A stretch of DNA of 61,779 nucleotides from an uncultured Eubacteriales bacterium (GCA_900316205.1 ONBX01000015.1:1-61779), one strand, 5' to 3'; counted from the stretch's first letter, positions 26,684-35,053 are shown. Program-made: numbers and translations. Notes: generated by a model from the sequence alone, not told the origin.

Positions 26684-27553
26684 TCAGCTTTTTCTCACCG
26701 CGAGAGAATCTGCCAGGGCATCCAGAAACGCGGTGTCCGAAAAATGACCGGAGAGCGCATCCTTGGCCGCAGCCGTCAGTTTCAGGACCATTTCCTCACA
26801 CTTCTTCTCCCCATACAGGGCCATATATGTATTCTTACTCTCTTCCTGATCCGAACCGATGGGTTTCCCCAGTTCGCCCTCCGTGCTCAGCACGTCCAGC
26901 ATATCGTCCCGGATCTGGAAGGCCATGCCCAACGCCGCGCCGTAACGGGCTGCGGCCTCCTCCTGGGCCTCCGTTCCGCCGGCGGCAGCAACGCCCATCA
27001 GGCAGGCCGCCGTGAGCAGCGCGCCGGTCTTGCGGCTGTTGATCTCATCCAGGTCCTGGGCGCTGAGAGGTTTCCCCTCACCCAGCATGTCCAGATACTG
27101 CCCCCCGCACATGCCGTCCATGCCCACGGCATTGGCCAGATGCATGGCGCAGCGGGCGCGGCGCTCTGCGGAAAGCGCGCTGCGAAGGATGGTGCCGAAG
27201 GCCTCGGCCTGCAGGGCGTCCCCAGCGAGGGTCGCCGTGCATTCGCCGTATACCACATGGTTGGTGGGTCTGCCCCGGCGCAGCTCGTCATTGTCCATGC
27301 AGGGCAGATCATCGTGGATCAGGCTGTAGGTATGCAGCATCTCGATGGCGCAGGCTGCCGGCAGCGTCTCTTCGAAATTCCCGCCGCAGACACGGCTGAA
27401 CTCCAGCACCAGCGTAGGCCGGATCCGCTTGCCTCCGGCAAGGAGACTGTAGCGCATGGCTTCCGCCAGGCCGCAGACCGGATAGTCCTTCGGGCAGAGA
27501 AAGCTCTCTTCCAGGGCCCGGTCAACGATCTCTTTATACTCCTTCGCTGTCAT
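26684..27553 (-). CDS. ispA: Polyprenyl synthetase (farnesyl/geranylgeranyl diphosphate synthase type)
   Basis: The enzyme joins isopentenyl diphosphate to allylic diphosphates. The 289-residue protein has the first Asp-rich motif DDLPCMDND near residue 78 and the second, DDMLD, near 215. Start ATG at 27553, directly behind the xseB stop with GAGGATGAGG as ribosome binding site; an upstream ATG at 27571 overlaps xseB. Chain length specificity cannot be read off safely. The order xseA-xseB-ispA-dxs is the usual Firmicutes one. Confidence 0.93.
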   Translation of the reverse strand: MTAKEYKEIVDRALEESFLCPKDYPVCGLAEAMRYSLLAGGKRIRPTLVLEFSRVCGGNFEETLPAACAIEMLHTYSLIHDDLPCMDNDELRRGRPTNHVVYGECTATLAGDALQAEAFGTILRSALSAERRARCAMHLANAVGMDGMCGGQYLDMLGEGKPLSAQDLDEINSRKTGALLTAACLMGVAAAGGTEAQEEAAARYGAALGMAFQIRDDMLDVLSTEGELGKPIGSDQEESKNTYMALYGEKKCEEMVLKLTAAAKDALSGHFSDTAFLDALADSLAVRKS

Positions 27554-27554
27554 A

Positions 27555-27785
27555 TCAGGCCTCATCCTCAAAGGGCAGCTCTTCCGGCTGCCGGTCTGCG
27601 CCCTTGCGCAGCTTTACGACCTTCTGCTCCGCGCTCTCCAGCATCTTGCTGCAGGATGTGAGCAGGCCGGTCCCCTCTTCAAACAGGGCCAGGGAATCGC
27701 TCAGGGGCAGATCTCCCTTCTCCAGGTGGCGCACGATCTCGTCAAGCCGCTGGAGGGACTGCTCAAAGCTCATCTTCTCAGCCAT
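27555..27785 (-). CDS. xseB: Exodeoxyribonuclease VII small subunit
   Basis: A 76-residue protein with the family motif SFEQSLQRLDEIVRHLEKGD and the helix LPLSDSLALFEEG. It forms a complex with several copies per XseA and degrades single-stranded DNA. AAGGAGAATGAACC precedes the ATG. Its start is 3 bp after the xseA stop. Confidence 0.95.
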   Translation of the reverse strand: MAEKMSFEQSLQRLDEIVRHLEKGDLPLSDSLALFEEGTGLLTSCSKMLESAEQKVVKLRKGADRQPEELPFEDEA

Positions 27786-27788
27786 GGT

Positions 27789-28997
27789 TCATTCTCCTTC
27801 TATGATGGTTTCTACCCGACAATCTGCCGTGCCGTCCAGGAAACGGACGGAAAGCTCCTGCCCAGGCTGCAGGTCTTTCACGCTCTTCAGGATCGTGCCG
27901 TCTGCATCGGAACTCACAGTATAGCCCCGGGACAAGACCCGAAGCGGGCTCATGGCATCCAGTGCGGCGCCAAGCTTCACAAAGCTTTGGCGTTTGGCGG
28001 CAAGCTGCCGCTCGGATGCGGCCAGGAGCCGATCCCGAGCCCGATCCAGATCCATTCGGCGGTTATCCAGATAAACGCCGGGATCCGTCAAAACCCGCTT
28101 GCTCTTTAAAGCATCCAGCCTTTGGGCCAGGCTTTTCAGCATTTTCTCCATGGCCTGCCGGCTGCGGATCTCGTAGTTTTGCAGTCCGTCCTGCATCTCA
28201 TGCCAGTCCGGAACGGCGATCTCAGCGGCGTTGGAGGGCGTGGAAGCCCGCCTGTCCGCCACATAGTCGGATATGGTGACGTCAGGCTCATGGCCCACAG
28301 CGGAGATCACCGGGATGCGCGAAGCGTAGATGGCGCGGGCCACCCGTTCATCGTTGAAAGCCCAGAGATCCTCCAGTGACCCGCCCCCGCGGCCGGTGAT
28401 GATGAGATCCGCGACCTGGAACTCATTGGCATAGCGGATGGCGCCGGCGATCTCCGCAGGGGCTTCCACCCCCTGCACCCGGACAGGAAGTAAGATCACC
28501 TTCGTCATAGGCCAGCGATGACCCAGAATACGGATCATGTCATGAATGGCGGCGCCGGCGGAGGAGGTGATGATGGCGATCTTCTCCGGGAAAGGCGGCA
28601 GCGGCTTCTTATGCGCGGTATCAAACAAGCCCTCGGCAGAGAGCTTGGCCTTCATCTGCTCAAAGGCCACCTGAAGGTCTCCCATGCCCTCGGGCATGAG
28701 CGCAGTGCAGCTCAGCTGATAGGCCCCGTCCCTGAGATAGACGCTGACCCGACCGAAGGCGGTGACGCTCATTCCGTTTTCCGGGCGAAAACGGAGCTTC
28801 ATAGCGCTGTATTTGAACATCACACAGCGCAGACTGCTCTCCGCATCCTTCAGCGTGAAATAGTGGTGCCCGGAGGGATAGATCTTGTAGTTGGAAAGCT
28901 CACCCCGGACGCACACGTCCATGAGCAGCTCATCCCCGTCCACAAGATTTTTTACATATTGGTTGAGCTCTGTGACGCTGAGAGCGCTTCTCTCCAT
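27789..28997 (-). CDS. xseA: Exodeoxyribonuclease VII large subunit
   Basis: The catalytic subunit of ExoVII, 402 residues. An N-terminal OB-fold (about 1-100; LSVTELNQYVKNLVD, then GHHYFTLKD) binds DNA. The catalytic core has ITSSAGAAIHD, the RGGGSLEDLWAFNDE motif and VGHEPDVTISDYVAD. A long helical C-terminus follows. AGGAGTAAGCC precedes the ATG. Confidence 0.96.
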   Translation of the reverse strand: MERSALSVTELNQYVKNLVDGDELLMDVCVRGELSNYKIYPSGHHYFTLKDAESSLRCVMFKYSAMKLRFRPENGMSVTAFGRVSVYLRDGAYQLSCTALMPEGMGDLQVAFEQMKAKLSAEGLFDTAHKKPLPPFPEKIAIITSSAGAAIHDMIRILGHRWPMTKVILLPVRVQGVEAPAEIAGAIRYANEFQVADLIITGRGGGSLEDLWAFNDERVARAIYASRIPVISAVGHEPDVTISDYVADRRASTPSNAAEIAVPDWHEMQDGLQNYEIRSRQAMEKMLKSLAQRLDALKSKRVLTDPGVYLDNRRMDLDRARDRLLAASERQLAAKRQSFVKLGAALDAMSPLRVLSRGYTVSSDADGTILKSVKDLQPGQELSVRFLDGTADCRVETIIEGE

Positions 28998-29000
28998 GGC

Positions 29001-29462
29001 TTACTCCTGCTCTTCTGTCGGAAACTCTCCCCGCATGAAGCCGCCCAGAACGCCGTTGACAAATGCGACGGTGTCGGGATCATCGTAGTTCTTGTCCAGC
29101 TCCACGGCCTCGTTGATGGCGGCGGCGTTGGGGATATCCTCCATATAGAGGATCTCACAGATGGCGCAGCGCATCACGGCAAGGGCCGTGCGGGAGATCC
29201 GCTCGATCTTCCAACCTCTGGCATAGCGCTCGATAAAGCCGTCGATCTCGCTGCGGTTTTCTGCCGTGAGGCGGGTGAGCCTGCGGATGTAGTCAAGCTG
29301 GGAATCGTCCGGATACTCGCTGCAGAGCTCCTGCTCCACAGCCAAGGTATCATAATGCTCCTGATCAAAGAAGCTTTCCAGCAGATCCTCGGGGTCAAGC
29401 TTGGCGGCTGCAGCGGCAAAGCTGAGCTGGATCGCCAATTCTCTGGCGGCCGATCTCTTCAT
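29001..29462 (-). CDS. nusB: Transcription antitermination factor NusB
   Basis: NusB binds boxA RNA with ribosomal protein S10 and prevents early termination of rRNA transcription. The 153-residue helical protein has SRTALAVMRCAICEILYMEDIP and the typical AINEAVELDKNY stretch. CTGAGGAGATCAGATT precedes the ATG. It lies between the Asp23 family gene and xseA, as in other Firmicutes, though folD is missing from the usual order. Confidence 0.93.
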   Translation of the reverse strand: MKRSAARELAIQLSFAAAAAKLDPEDLLESFFDQEHYDTLAVEQELCSEYPDDSQLDYIRRLTRLTAENRSEIDGFIERYARGWKIERISRTALAVMRCAICEILYMEDIPNAAAINEAVELDKNYDDPDTVAFVNGVLGGFMRGEFPTEEQE

Positions 29463-29481
29463 AATCTGATCTCCTCAGTCT

Positions 29482-29844
29482 TTATTTCTCAAAGGCGATG
29501 CCGGTCACGTGCACGTTGACCTCCACCTGCTCCAGGCCGGTGGTTGCCTGCACGGCGGCCAGCACCTTCTCCTGCACCTGCCGGGCGACCTTGACCACGT
29601 TGCTGCCGTAGGAAACGGTAAGGATCGTATCCACAACGACCTTTCCCTCCACAAACTGGACTTTGACGCCCTTGGTCAGCGTGCGGATGCCAAGCAGCTC
29701 GGAAATCTCTGCGCCGGCGGTGTTGGCAAGGCCGGCTACACCCTCCACCTCCAGAACGGCGTTGCGCACCATGCTGGCGATGACATCCTCCGAAATGTTG
29801 ATGCTGCCGTTGGGCTCCTGGCAGGTAATATAATTCTCTCCCAT
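29482..29844 (-). CDS. Asp23/Gls24 family envelope stress protein (YqhY-like)
   Basis: A 120-residue protein with the family core INISEDVIASMVRNAVLEVEGV and KVVVDTILTVSYG. In Bacillus the same position holds yqhY, whose loss perturbs lipid synthesis. The role is probably in cell envelope or membrane homeostasis. CAGGAGGAACCGTC precedes the ATG. The acc genes usually found beside it are absent. Its leader holds two palindromes (described separately). Confidence 0.9.
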   Translation of the reverse strand: MGENYITCQEPNGSINISEDVIASMVRNAVLEVEGVAGLANTAGAEISELLGIRTLTKGVKVQFVEGKVVVDTILTVSYGSNVVKVARQVQEKVLAAVQATTGLEQVEVNVHVTGIAFEK

Positions 29845-29877
29845 GACGGTTCCTCCTGAACACGAAAATGCGTGGGT

Positions 29878-29925
29878 GCATCGAATCGATGCGCAGATCC
29901 TGTAATCTTCATTTGCTCAAATGAA
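29878..29925 (-). promoter_or_regulatory. Two palindromes in the leader of the Asp23 family gene
   Basis: GCATCG-AAT-CGATGC (29878-29892) and TTCATTTG-CT-CAAATGAA (29908-29925) are perfect dyads in the 140 bp between the spoIIIAH terminator and the gene. They look like operator sites or small hairpins. The binding protein is unknown, and I found no convincing SigA promoter beside them. Confidence 0.45.
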
Positions 29926-29984
29926 TTCAGAGTATTTTAACACAGAACTCCGCAAAAAGAAAGAGGAATCGTAAAAAAGCATGT

Positions 29985-30021
29985 GAAAAACGCGAGAGAG
30001 TTTTCCTCCCCCGCGTTTTTC
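29985..30021 (-). terminator. Terminator after spoIIIAH
   Basis: Arms GAAAAACGCG and CGCGTTTTTC with a 17-nt loop that holds a further partial stem (GGGGAG/CTCTCT on the minus strand). The T-run is part of the right arm. It probably separates the sporulation operon from the Asp23-nusB operon. Confidence 0.7.
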
Positions 30022-30044
30022 ATGGCTTATACCCCCGGAGTCTT

Positions 30045-30584
30045 TCAGGCCCGCACTTCGATTATGCTGAGCTGGGACGCCTCAAATTCCGTCTCCCTGC
30101 AAACGACCTCGGTGATCCGGGCGACCGACTCCTCGCTCAGGCCGTCAGAAGGAGCGGGCACCGCCACCGTTACGCTGCCGCTGCCGATGTACACCACGCA
30201 ATCCGCAAAGCCCTTGGCCAGCAGCAGGTTTTCCAGCTGGCTCTCCTTCATGGAGCTTGCCGCCATGACGCTGATGGCGTTCATGGCGCTGTCGATGGTC
30301 TCTTGAGAGGCCGCTTCCGAGGTGGCCGCCGTCTGCAGCAGCTCCAACGCCTCATCCCGGGAGGTCTGTCTGGTAAGTCTGGCCTCGGCAAAATAGGCGT
30401 TGGCGCCGGCTGCCACAGTCTGATTGTAGGCCGCTTCCGCACTGCTGCGCGCCTCGTCCATGGCCTGCACCATCTCCGCATCCGGCTTGCCCCAGCGTTG
30501 ATTGTAGGACCAGTTGAGCGTTACGGCCGCACAGACAAAGAGCAGCACGGCAACCATGGTGATATTCCGTTTCCTGTTTTTCAT
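30045..30584 (-). CDS. spoIIIAH: Stage III sporulation protein AH
   Basis: SpoIIIAH sits in the mother-cell membrane and binds SpoIIQ across the intermembrane space, forming part of the feeding-tube channel. The 179-residue protein has a membrane segment at 10-30, a charged helical linker (EARSSAEAAYNQT) and a YscJ/FliF-like ring-building domain at the C-terminus. The start is the ATG at 30584, 10 nt behind GGGAGG. It is the last gene of the complete spoIIIA operon. Confidence 0.93.
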   Translation of the reverse strand: MKNRKRNITMVAVLLFVCAAVTLNWSYNQRWGKPDAEMVQAMDEARSSAEAAYNQTVAAGANAYFAEARLTRQTSRDEALELLQTAATSEAASQETIDSAMNAISVMAASSMKESQLENLLLAKGFADCVVYIGSGSVTVAVPAPSDGLSEESVARITEVVCRETEFEASQLSIIEVRA

Positions 30585-30599
30585 GAGATGCATTCCTCC

Positions 30600-30929
30600 C
30601 TAAGTTTCATCCGCCAATTTCAGGACTGTGATCCGATCTGATCCGAAGCCAGTATATGAGCCAATGGCCCGAATAATATCCAATTTCACCTGTGGATCTT
30701 CCGCTCCTGTACAGGCCACCACCACGCCCTTTTCGGAGATCAGGACCATTGCCCGCCCCACGCCTCTGGTATTGCTCAGGATCTCCTGCATGCGTTCCCC
30801 GGGATCCTCGGGCAGTGCGGCGTCCTGGGAGCCGGAGGGCAGAAGCATCAGGAAGAGGCCGATGAGCAGGATCAAAAGCGGCAGTTTGAGCTTTGGAACA
30901 ATAGAGGCAAGTTTTGTTTTATGCTCCAT
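30600..30929 (-). CDS. spoIIIAG: Stage III sporulation protein AG
   Basis: SpoIIIAG forms a large ring in the mother-cell membrane channel. This member has only 109 residues, about half the length of Bacillus SpoIIIAG: one membrane segment (18-34), a short linker and the ring-building domain (VGRAMVLISEKGVVVACTGAED). I start it at the ATG at 30929 (MEHKTKL), which overlaps the end of spoIIIAF by 11 bp. The short form may lack the extra beta-ring region of the Bacillus protein. Confidence 0.9.
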   Translation of the reverse strand: MEHKTKLASIVPKLKLPLLILLIGLFLMLLPSGSQDAALPEDPGERMQEILSNTRGVGRAMVLISEKGVVVACTGAEDPQVKLDIIRAIGSYTGFGSDRITVLKLADET

Positions 30930-31401
30930 CTGTTCTCCATTCCTGCCTGCTCCGGGGGATGCCAAGCTCCGTCTCCAGAATCGAAGAGAGCAGGTTTTTT
31001 TGCTGCTCCTCCGTTTTGCCCGTGAGCACCGCCCTGTGCGGAACCCAGATCCCTTCCATGCTCCATTGCGCCGTCACCGATACATCCTCCAGATCGATTT
31101 GCATTTGCCTGGCTTTGTTCAGAATATATGTCCTGCACTCGTCCTCTATGACAGTGCGCTGCAGCTCGTCGCGAATCCTCTCCGCATCCTGTAAAAATGC
31201 CTCCTCCCGTTGACGGAGCCGGGCCGACTCCAGCGCCAGGGTATCCCAATCCGGTTCCCGGACATAGCGGAAAAGAGCAGAAAGCAGCACCACCGAGCAT
31301 ACAAAGCGCATCACGCGTTTTTCTCTCCCTTCCGGCACCAGGTTCGTCACCAGTGCGCAGAAGACAGAGAGCGCGCACAGAATTTTCACGATCTTTTCCA
31401 T
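30919..31401 (-). CDS. spoIIIAF: Stage III sporulation protein AF
   Basis: A 160-residue protein with two N-terminal membrane segments (about 4-20 and 31-46) and a soluble C-terminal domain of the same ring-forming type as AG and AH. The start is the ATG at 31401, one base after the spoIIIAE stop. A frame extended to 31605 only reads antisense to AE and is not used. Confidence 0.9.
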   Translation of the reverse strand: MEKIVKILCALSVFCALVTNLVPEGREKRVMRFVCSVVLLSALFRYVREPDWDTLALESARLRQREEAFLQDAERIRDELQRTVIEDECRTYILNKARQMQIDLEDVSVTAQWSMEGIWVPHRAVLTGKTEEQQKNLLSSILETELGIPRSRQEWRTDGA

Positions 31402-31402
31402 C

Positions 31403-32497
31403 TCACGCAGCCATCCTGATGCCGGACATGAAAGAATAAAAAAGCATGACCCCGTAGCAGCCCACCAGGCCCAGCAGCATGCCCATAGCATTCCCCGCAG
31501 TTGAGAGGAGACCAGCGTATGCATCACAGCTGCCCATCTCTGATAGCGCAGCTGCCGCTTTGAGCAGCAGCATTTTGGCAAGAAGCAAGCCAAAGGGTGC
31601 GGCACAGATGGCGCAGACCGCGATCAGGCAGAAAACGCCGGCAGAGTTCTTGATCACAGAAGCCGCTGCCAGCATGGTGGATGCAGAGTCGGAAAGGATG
31701 CCGCCCACCACGGGAAGCAGCGTGGAGATCACCGATTTTGCGGCCTTCACCGCCACTGCATCAGCACTGCCGGATATGACCCCGGAGAGGCTGATATAGG
31801 TACAGAAGCCGCCGGTAAAGAGTGTCATTGCGGTGACGATGCACCATTTCAAAAGCCTTTCTGCGGCCTTCAGGAAAGCATTCCCGGCAAGGCTCAGTGT
31901 GATGCCGACAGAGAGATATGCAGAAATCAGCGGCAGAAGGATCCGCTGCGAGAGCTCCATAAAGAGATTCGACGCGAAGCATACGGAGGCATACTTTACA
32001 GTGGCGGAGACGCTGGCACCGCAGGATGCCACCGCCAAAAAGAAGGCCGGAAATGCAGCTTTTCCGTAATCGGAAAGACGATAAAGCGTGTCCCGGGCTT
32101 CAGGGATCACACTCTCGGCACTGCCGGCCAGGAGCAGAGCTGCCGAGCAGCAGGCGGCCATCTCAGCGAAGTTGGTGACTCTGCGATCTTGCGACAGGAT
32201 CCCGGCTATGCTGCAGAGAGCTGCAATCATCACAAGCTTCCAGGCAAAACCAAGCTCTCTTTTTGCCGAGGACAAAAGCGCCTGCAGAAAACGATCCCAG
32301 AGGCGGGCAAGGGCGCCTTCGGCGTCATAACTTCCGTCCAGGCTCAGTTCACCGCTTACGCTTCTTTCCTCTTCCCCCAAGGCGCTCTCCACCCGGATGA
32401 TCTCCGTTCTCCGGGCCGTCTCCTCCTCGATATCGGCTTGTCCACGCAGGGCGGGAGAAGACAGCATCAGCAGCAGGCACAAAAACGCACGCTTCAT
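31403..32497 (-). CDS. spoIIIAE: Stage III sporulation protein AE
   Basis: A polytopic membrane protein of 364 residues with a signal-like N-terminus (MKRAFLCLLLMLSSPALRG), a charged region of about 60 residues, and eight or so membrane segments. It is a permease-like part of the SpoIIIA-SpoIIQ channel. Its ATG overlaps the spoIIIAD stop as ATGA. The longer frame to 32659 is rejected for lack of family support. Confidence 0.93.
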   Translation of the reverse strand: MKRAFLCLLLMLSSPALRGQADIEEETARRTEIIRVESALGEEERSVSGELSLDGSYDAEGALARLWDRFLQALLSSAKRELGFAWKLVMIAALCSIAGILSQDRRVTNFAEMAACCSAALLLAGSAESVIPEARDTLYRLSDYGKAAFPAFFLAVASCGASVSATVKYASVCFASNLFMELSQRILLPLISAYLSVGITLSLAGNAFLKAAERLLKWCIVTAMTLFTGGFCTYISLSGVISGSADAVAVKAAKSVISTLLPVVGGILSDSASTMLAAASVIKNSAGVFCLIAVCAICAAPFGLLLAKMLLLKAAAALSEMGSCDAYAGLLSTAGNAMGMLLGLVGCYGVMLFYSFMSGIRMAA

Positions 32498-32883
32498 CCC
32501 AGGCCCCCCATCGATTTCAAAATACTCATCAGCAGCGGCATCACAACTCCCAGGGAACAGACCGCTCCCGCGAATTCCACAGCGGAGGCGGCTGCATTCT
32601 GAGAAGCGTCCCGGCAGCTCTCCGAAGAAAAGCGGCTCACGACGGAAATGGCAAGGCATTTGAGGATCGGCGCGATCAGGCTCTCCCCTTCTCCGCCGAA
32701 AATCTGACGCAGCAGCTTTCGCAGGGACGCGAAGCCATCCAGGATCCCCAGGGATGCGGCGAGGATCCCTACCGCGCAGATCGCCCCCAGCAGCAGCGCC
32801 CCCTCCGGGTTATGGCGTTTGATCAGCAGGCCCAGGACAGCCGAGAGGAGCGCTGCCGATGCCGCCTTCATCACAAGCTCCAT
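32494..32883 (-). CDS. spoIIIAD: Stage III sporulation protein AD
   Basis: A 129-residue protein with four membrane segments, start ATG at 32883 just after the spoIIIAC stop. The motif LIKRHNPEGALLLG is typical of the family. AC and AD are related and are thought to form part of the export platform in the mother-cell membrane. Confidence 0.92.
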   Translation of the reverse strand: MELVMKAASAALLSAVLGLLIKRHNPEGALLLGAICAVGILAASLGILDGFASLRKLLRQIFGGEGESLIAPILKCLAISVVSRFSSESCRDASQNAAASAVEFAGAVCSLGVVMPLLMSILKSMGGLG

Positions 32884-32884
32884 T

Positions 32885-33079
32885 TTACAGATCAAACAGG
32901 GTTTTGATCAGCGTAAAGAGCTCGCTGATCTTCCGCACCACCATCATGAGAACCACCACCAGCGCTGTGATGGTGGTCATCAAAGCCTGTTCTTCACGGC
33001 CCGAGCGCTGCAGCAGGATATTCAGCACCGCGACCAGAATTCCCACCGCAGCGATTTTAAAGATCAGATCAACATCCAT
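32885..33079 (-). CDS. spoIIIAC: Stage III sporulation protein AC
   Basis: A 64-residue protein with two membrane segments (8-23 and 34-48) separated by QRSGREEQA, the standard size and form of SpoIIIAC. It lies 9 bp after spoIIIAB. Confidence 0.93.
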   Translation of the reverse strand: MDVDLIFKIAAVGILVAVLNILLQRSGREEQALMTTITALVVVLMMVVRKISELFTLIKTLFDL

Positions 33080-33088
33080 GTTTCCCTT

Positions 33089-33598
33089 TCAGTATAGCAG
33101 GATCACAAGCAGGGCACTCAGACTGAAGCTCAGGCCAAGAGTCACTCTTCTATCGGAAGGATACGTGCTTCTTTGCAGTTGCCACTGCTCTTTGAGGTAG
33201 GAGATGCAGGCATCCAGGAAGCGCAGCTGCAGCTCCAGATCAAACCTCCCCAGCTCCCCGCCGAGCTTTCGGATCTCGGCCTGCGTATCAAGTGCAAGCC
33301 AGGGACAGGTATCTGTCAAGGCCTTGTCCCAGATTTCTTCAAAGGAGTGTTCGCCCAGGTCATGGAAGCCGTCACGGACAGTTGATAAGAATGCTTTCCC
33401 GATCCCCTTGGCATGCGTATATGCCCTCTCGATCCCAAGGTCAAGGGGGATGCCGCCGGAGGAGAGTTCTCCCCGCAGAAGCTCCAGCGCTGCGGCCAGG
33501 GAACGATAGCCATCCTGCCGCTGTTTCTTCTCCCGCAGCAGCAGAACGCCGCCCAGAGAGGCCGCAGTCATAATCAAGATTGCTCCCAGCAGCTTCAT
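33089..33598 (-). CDS. spoIIIAB: Stage III sporulation protein AB
   Basis: A 169-residue protein with membrane segments at both ends (5-21 and about 152-168) and a helical core (LAAALELLRGELSSGGIPL). The arrangement resembles type II secretion protein F, and AB is thought to work with the AA ATPase. The ATG overlaps the spoIIIAA end by 4 bp. Confidence 0.93.
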   Translation of the reverse strand: MKLLGAILIMTAASLGGVLLLREKKQRQDGYRSLAAALELLRGELSSGGIPLDLGIERAYTHAKGIGKAFLSTVRDGFHDLGEHSFEEIWDKALTDTCPWLALDTQAEIRKLGGELGRFDLELQLRFLDACISYLKEQWQLQRSTYPSDRRVTLGLSFSLSALLVILLY

Positions 33599-34461
33599 GA
33601 GTCAAAAACCTCGAGGCGATATTCTCTTCCGGCTTTCTCAGCCCGTACAAACAACAGACGGGAAAAGAATCCTCGATCCAACAGCTGCCGATAGGCGGGC
33701 CTTTTCCTTAAATCCTCCTTGCATCCGGCGTGAGCGCTTGCCAAAATCCCGACGCCGCAGCCGCAGATTTGCGCGATAGCCCCCGCGTCTTCCTCCCGGG
33801 TGATTTCATCCATGGCAATGATCAAGGGGTTCATCCCGCGCAGCAGCATGAGAGTCGCCCTCTCCTTGGGGAGTCCGATGAGGGCGTCTGTACAGCGCCC
33901 CAGATCGAAGGCCTGTCCTGCCTCGTCCAGGGAGGCAAGCTCATTTCGTTCGTCCGCTACCCCCACGCGGTAACCGTTATCGGATAGTCTGCGGATCATT
34001 TCCCGCAGGGCTGTAGTCTTCCCGGCCCCCGGAGGTCCGACCACAAGGGTATTCTGAAAGCCCTCACGCAAAAGCGCATCGATCTGCTCCCGGCAGATGC
34101 CCCGGCACTCCCGCGGAATGCGGACAGCAAGAGAGCTCACGTGACGAAACACGCTTGTCTTACCCTCTGCCATGGCGGCCATACCGCAAACGCCGATACG
34201 GATGCCCCTGAAGTTGACAAAGCCTTCCGAAAGAGAGGACTGGGCCGCGTGCAGAGAGGCTCCCGTTGCTTTCTCCAGGATCCTGAGCAGGTCGGTTTCC
34301 GTCACGCCATCACGGGAAAAGGGTAACTCTTCCCCCCGCAGCAGAAGGCTTGGCCTTCTGCCTGTACGAAGGCGGATCTCTTCCGCTTCCCGGATTCGAA
34401 GCCCCACAGCCTCTCTCCAGTGCGCGGGCAGCAGACTCAACGCCAGCGCTTCCTTGTCCAT
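33595..34461 (-). CDS. spoIIIAA: Stage III sporulation protein AA (ATPase)
   Basis: The 288-residue ATPase that drives the SpoIIIA apparatus, similar to type II/IV secretion ATPases. Walker A GPPGAGKTT is at 142-150, followed by DERNELAS and the Walker B-like LIIAMDEITREEDA. The N-terminal domain carries EIRLRTGRRPSL. It opens the operon; a SigE-type promoter lies just upstream, as expected for mother-cell expression. The ribosome binding site (GGGAAG) is weak. Confidence 0.95.
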   Translation of the reverse strand: MDKEALALSLLPAHWREAVGLRIREAEEIRLRTGRRPSLLLRGEELPFSRDGVTETDLLRILEKATGASLHAAQSSLSEGFVNFRGIRIGVCGMAAMAEGKTSVFRHVSSLAVRIPRECRGICREQIDALLREGFQNTLVVGPPGAGKTTALREMIRRLSDNGYRVGVADERNELASLDEAGQAFDLGRCTDALIGLPKERATLMLLRGMNPLIIAMDEITREEDAGAIAQICGCGVGILASAHAGCKEDLRKRPAYRQLLDRGFFSRLLFVRAEKAGREYRLEVFDS

Positions 34462-34479
34462 CCCATCACTTCCCGATCC

Positions 34480-34507
34480 AATCTATGCGCGGCGGCGGGA
34501 TTTATTC
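34480..34507 (-). promoter_or_regulatory. Probable SigE promoter of the spoIIIA operon
   Basis: On the minus strand GAATAAA (34501-34507), a 13-bp spacer and CATAGATT (34480-34487), one mismatch from the SigE -10 consensus CATACANT. The position, 19 bp before the spoIIIAA ATG, agrees with control by the mother-cell factor known for this operon. Confidence 0.55.
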
Positions 34508-34536
34508 TTGAAACTGCCTTGGGACTGTGCTATGAT
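34508..34536 (+). promoter_or_regulatory. SigA promoter of the membrane protein gene at 34570
   Basis: TTGAAA (34508-34513), 17-bp spacer and TATGAT (34531-34536). It starts immediately beside the divergent SigE-type boxes of spoIIIAA. Confidence 0.75.
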
Positions 34537-34569
34537 ACAAAAAGATTCAAGAGTTTGGAGGATCCTCTT

Positions 34570-35037
34570 ATGGAAATGAAGATCATGCTCAGCGGTGCGC
34601 TGGTTCTGGGAGGTTTTTTGTGGAGCTATCTGTTCCTGCGCCAGTTCCTGTTCAATCTTCTGGTTGCCAACCCCCTCATTAAAAAAATGAACAGCCTCCA
34701 GCCGGAGCTCATCGGTGTGGGCGCCAAGCGCTATACGATGATCTCCAATCTGGTCAGCATCCTTGTGGGCGGCGCCATCGCCTTTGCAGTGCTGTACTTC
34801 TGCCCGCTCTATATCAAGATCTCCTTTGCCGTCGGCGCAGTGGCAGCCTTTCTGTTCATCTTCTTTCGTACCAAGCCGGAAAACCGGGAGAGCTTCGAGC
34901 TCTTCACCAACGCCTATTACCGCTTTGTACCCGATGATGAGCTGCGCACCCTGCTTTACAAGAAGGAATACAAAAAGATCAAAGCCCGCCTGCGGGAGAT
35001 GGACATTCAGGGCAATTTCGTTCCGGAATTCAAATGA
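34570..35037 (+). CDS. Hypothetical membrane protein (three segments)
   Basis: A 155-residue protein that I do not recognise. It has membrane segments at about 5-32, 60-80 and 84-98, with a 20-residue amphipathic stretch (PLIKKMNSLQPELIGVGAK) between the first two. A charged cytoplasmic tail follows (ELRTLLYKKEYKKIKARLREMD). TTGGAGGATCCTCTT precedes the ATG. It is monocistronic, with its own SigA promoter and terminator, and diverges from spoIIIAA. Expression is expected in growing cells. Confidence 0.75.
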   Translation: MEMKIMLSGALVLGGFLWSYLFLRQFLFNLLVANPLIKKMNSLQPELIGVGAKRYTMISNLVSILVGGAIAFAVLYFCPLYIKISFAVGAVAAFLFIFFRTKPENRESFELFTNAYYRFVPDDELRTLLYKKEYKKIKARLREMDIQGNFVPEFK

Positions 35038-35053
35038 TCGGACGGATAAAAAA

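Noticed and set aside
30919-31605. Extended spoIIIAF with 68 extra N-terminal residues
   Set aside because: The extension reads through spoIIIAE in another frame, is Cys/Trp rich, and the ATG at 31401 directly follows the AE stop.
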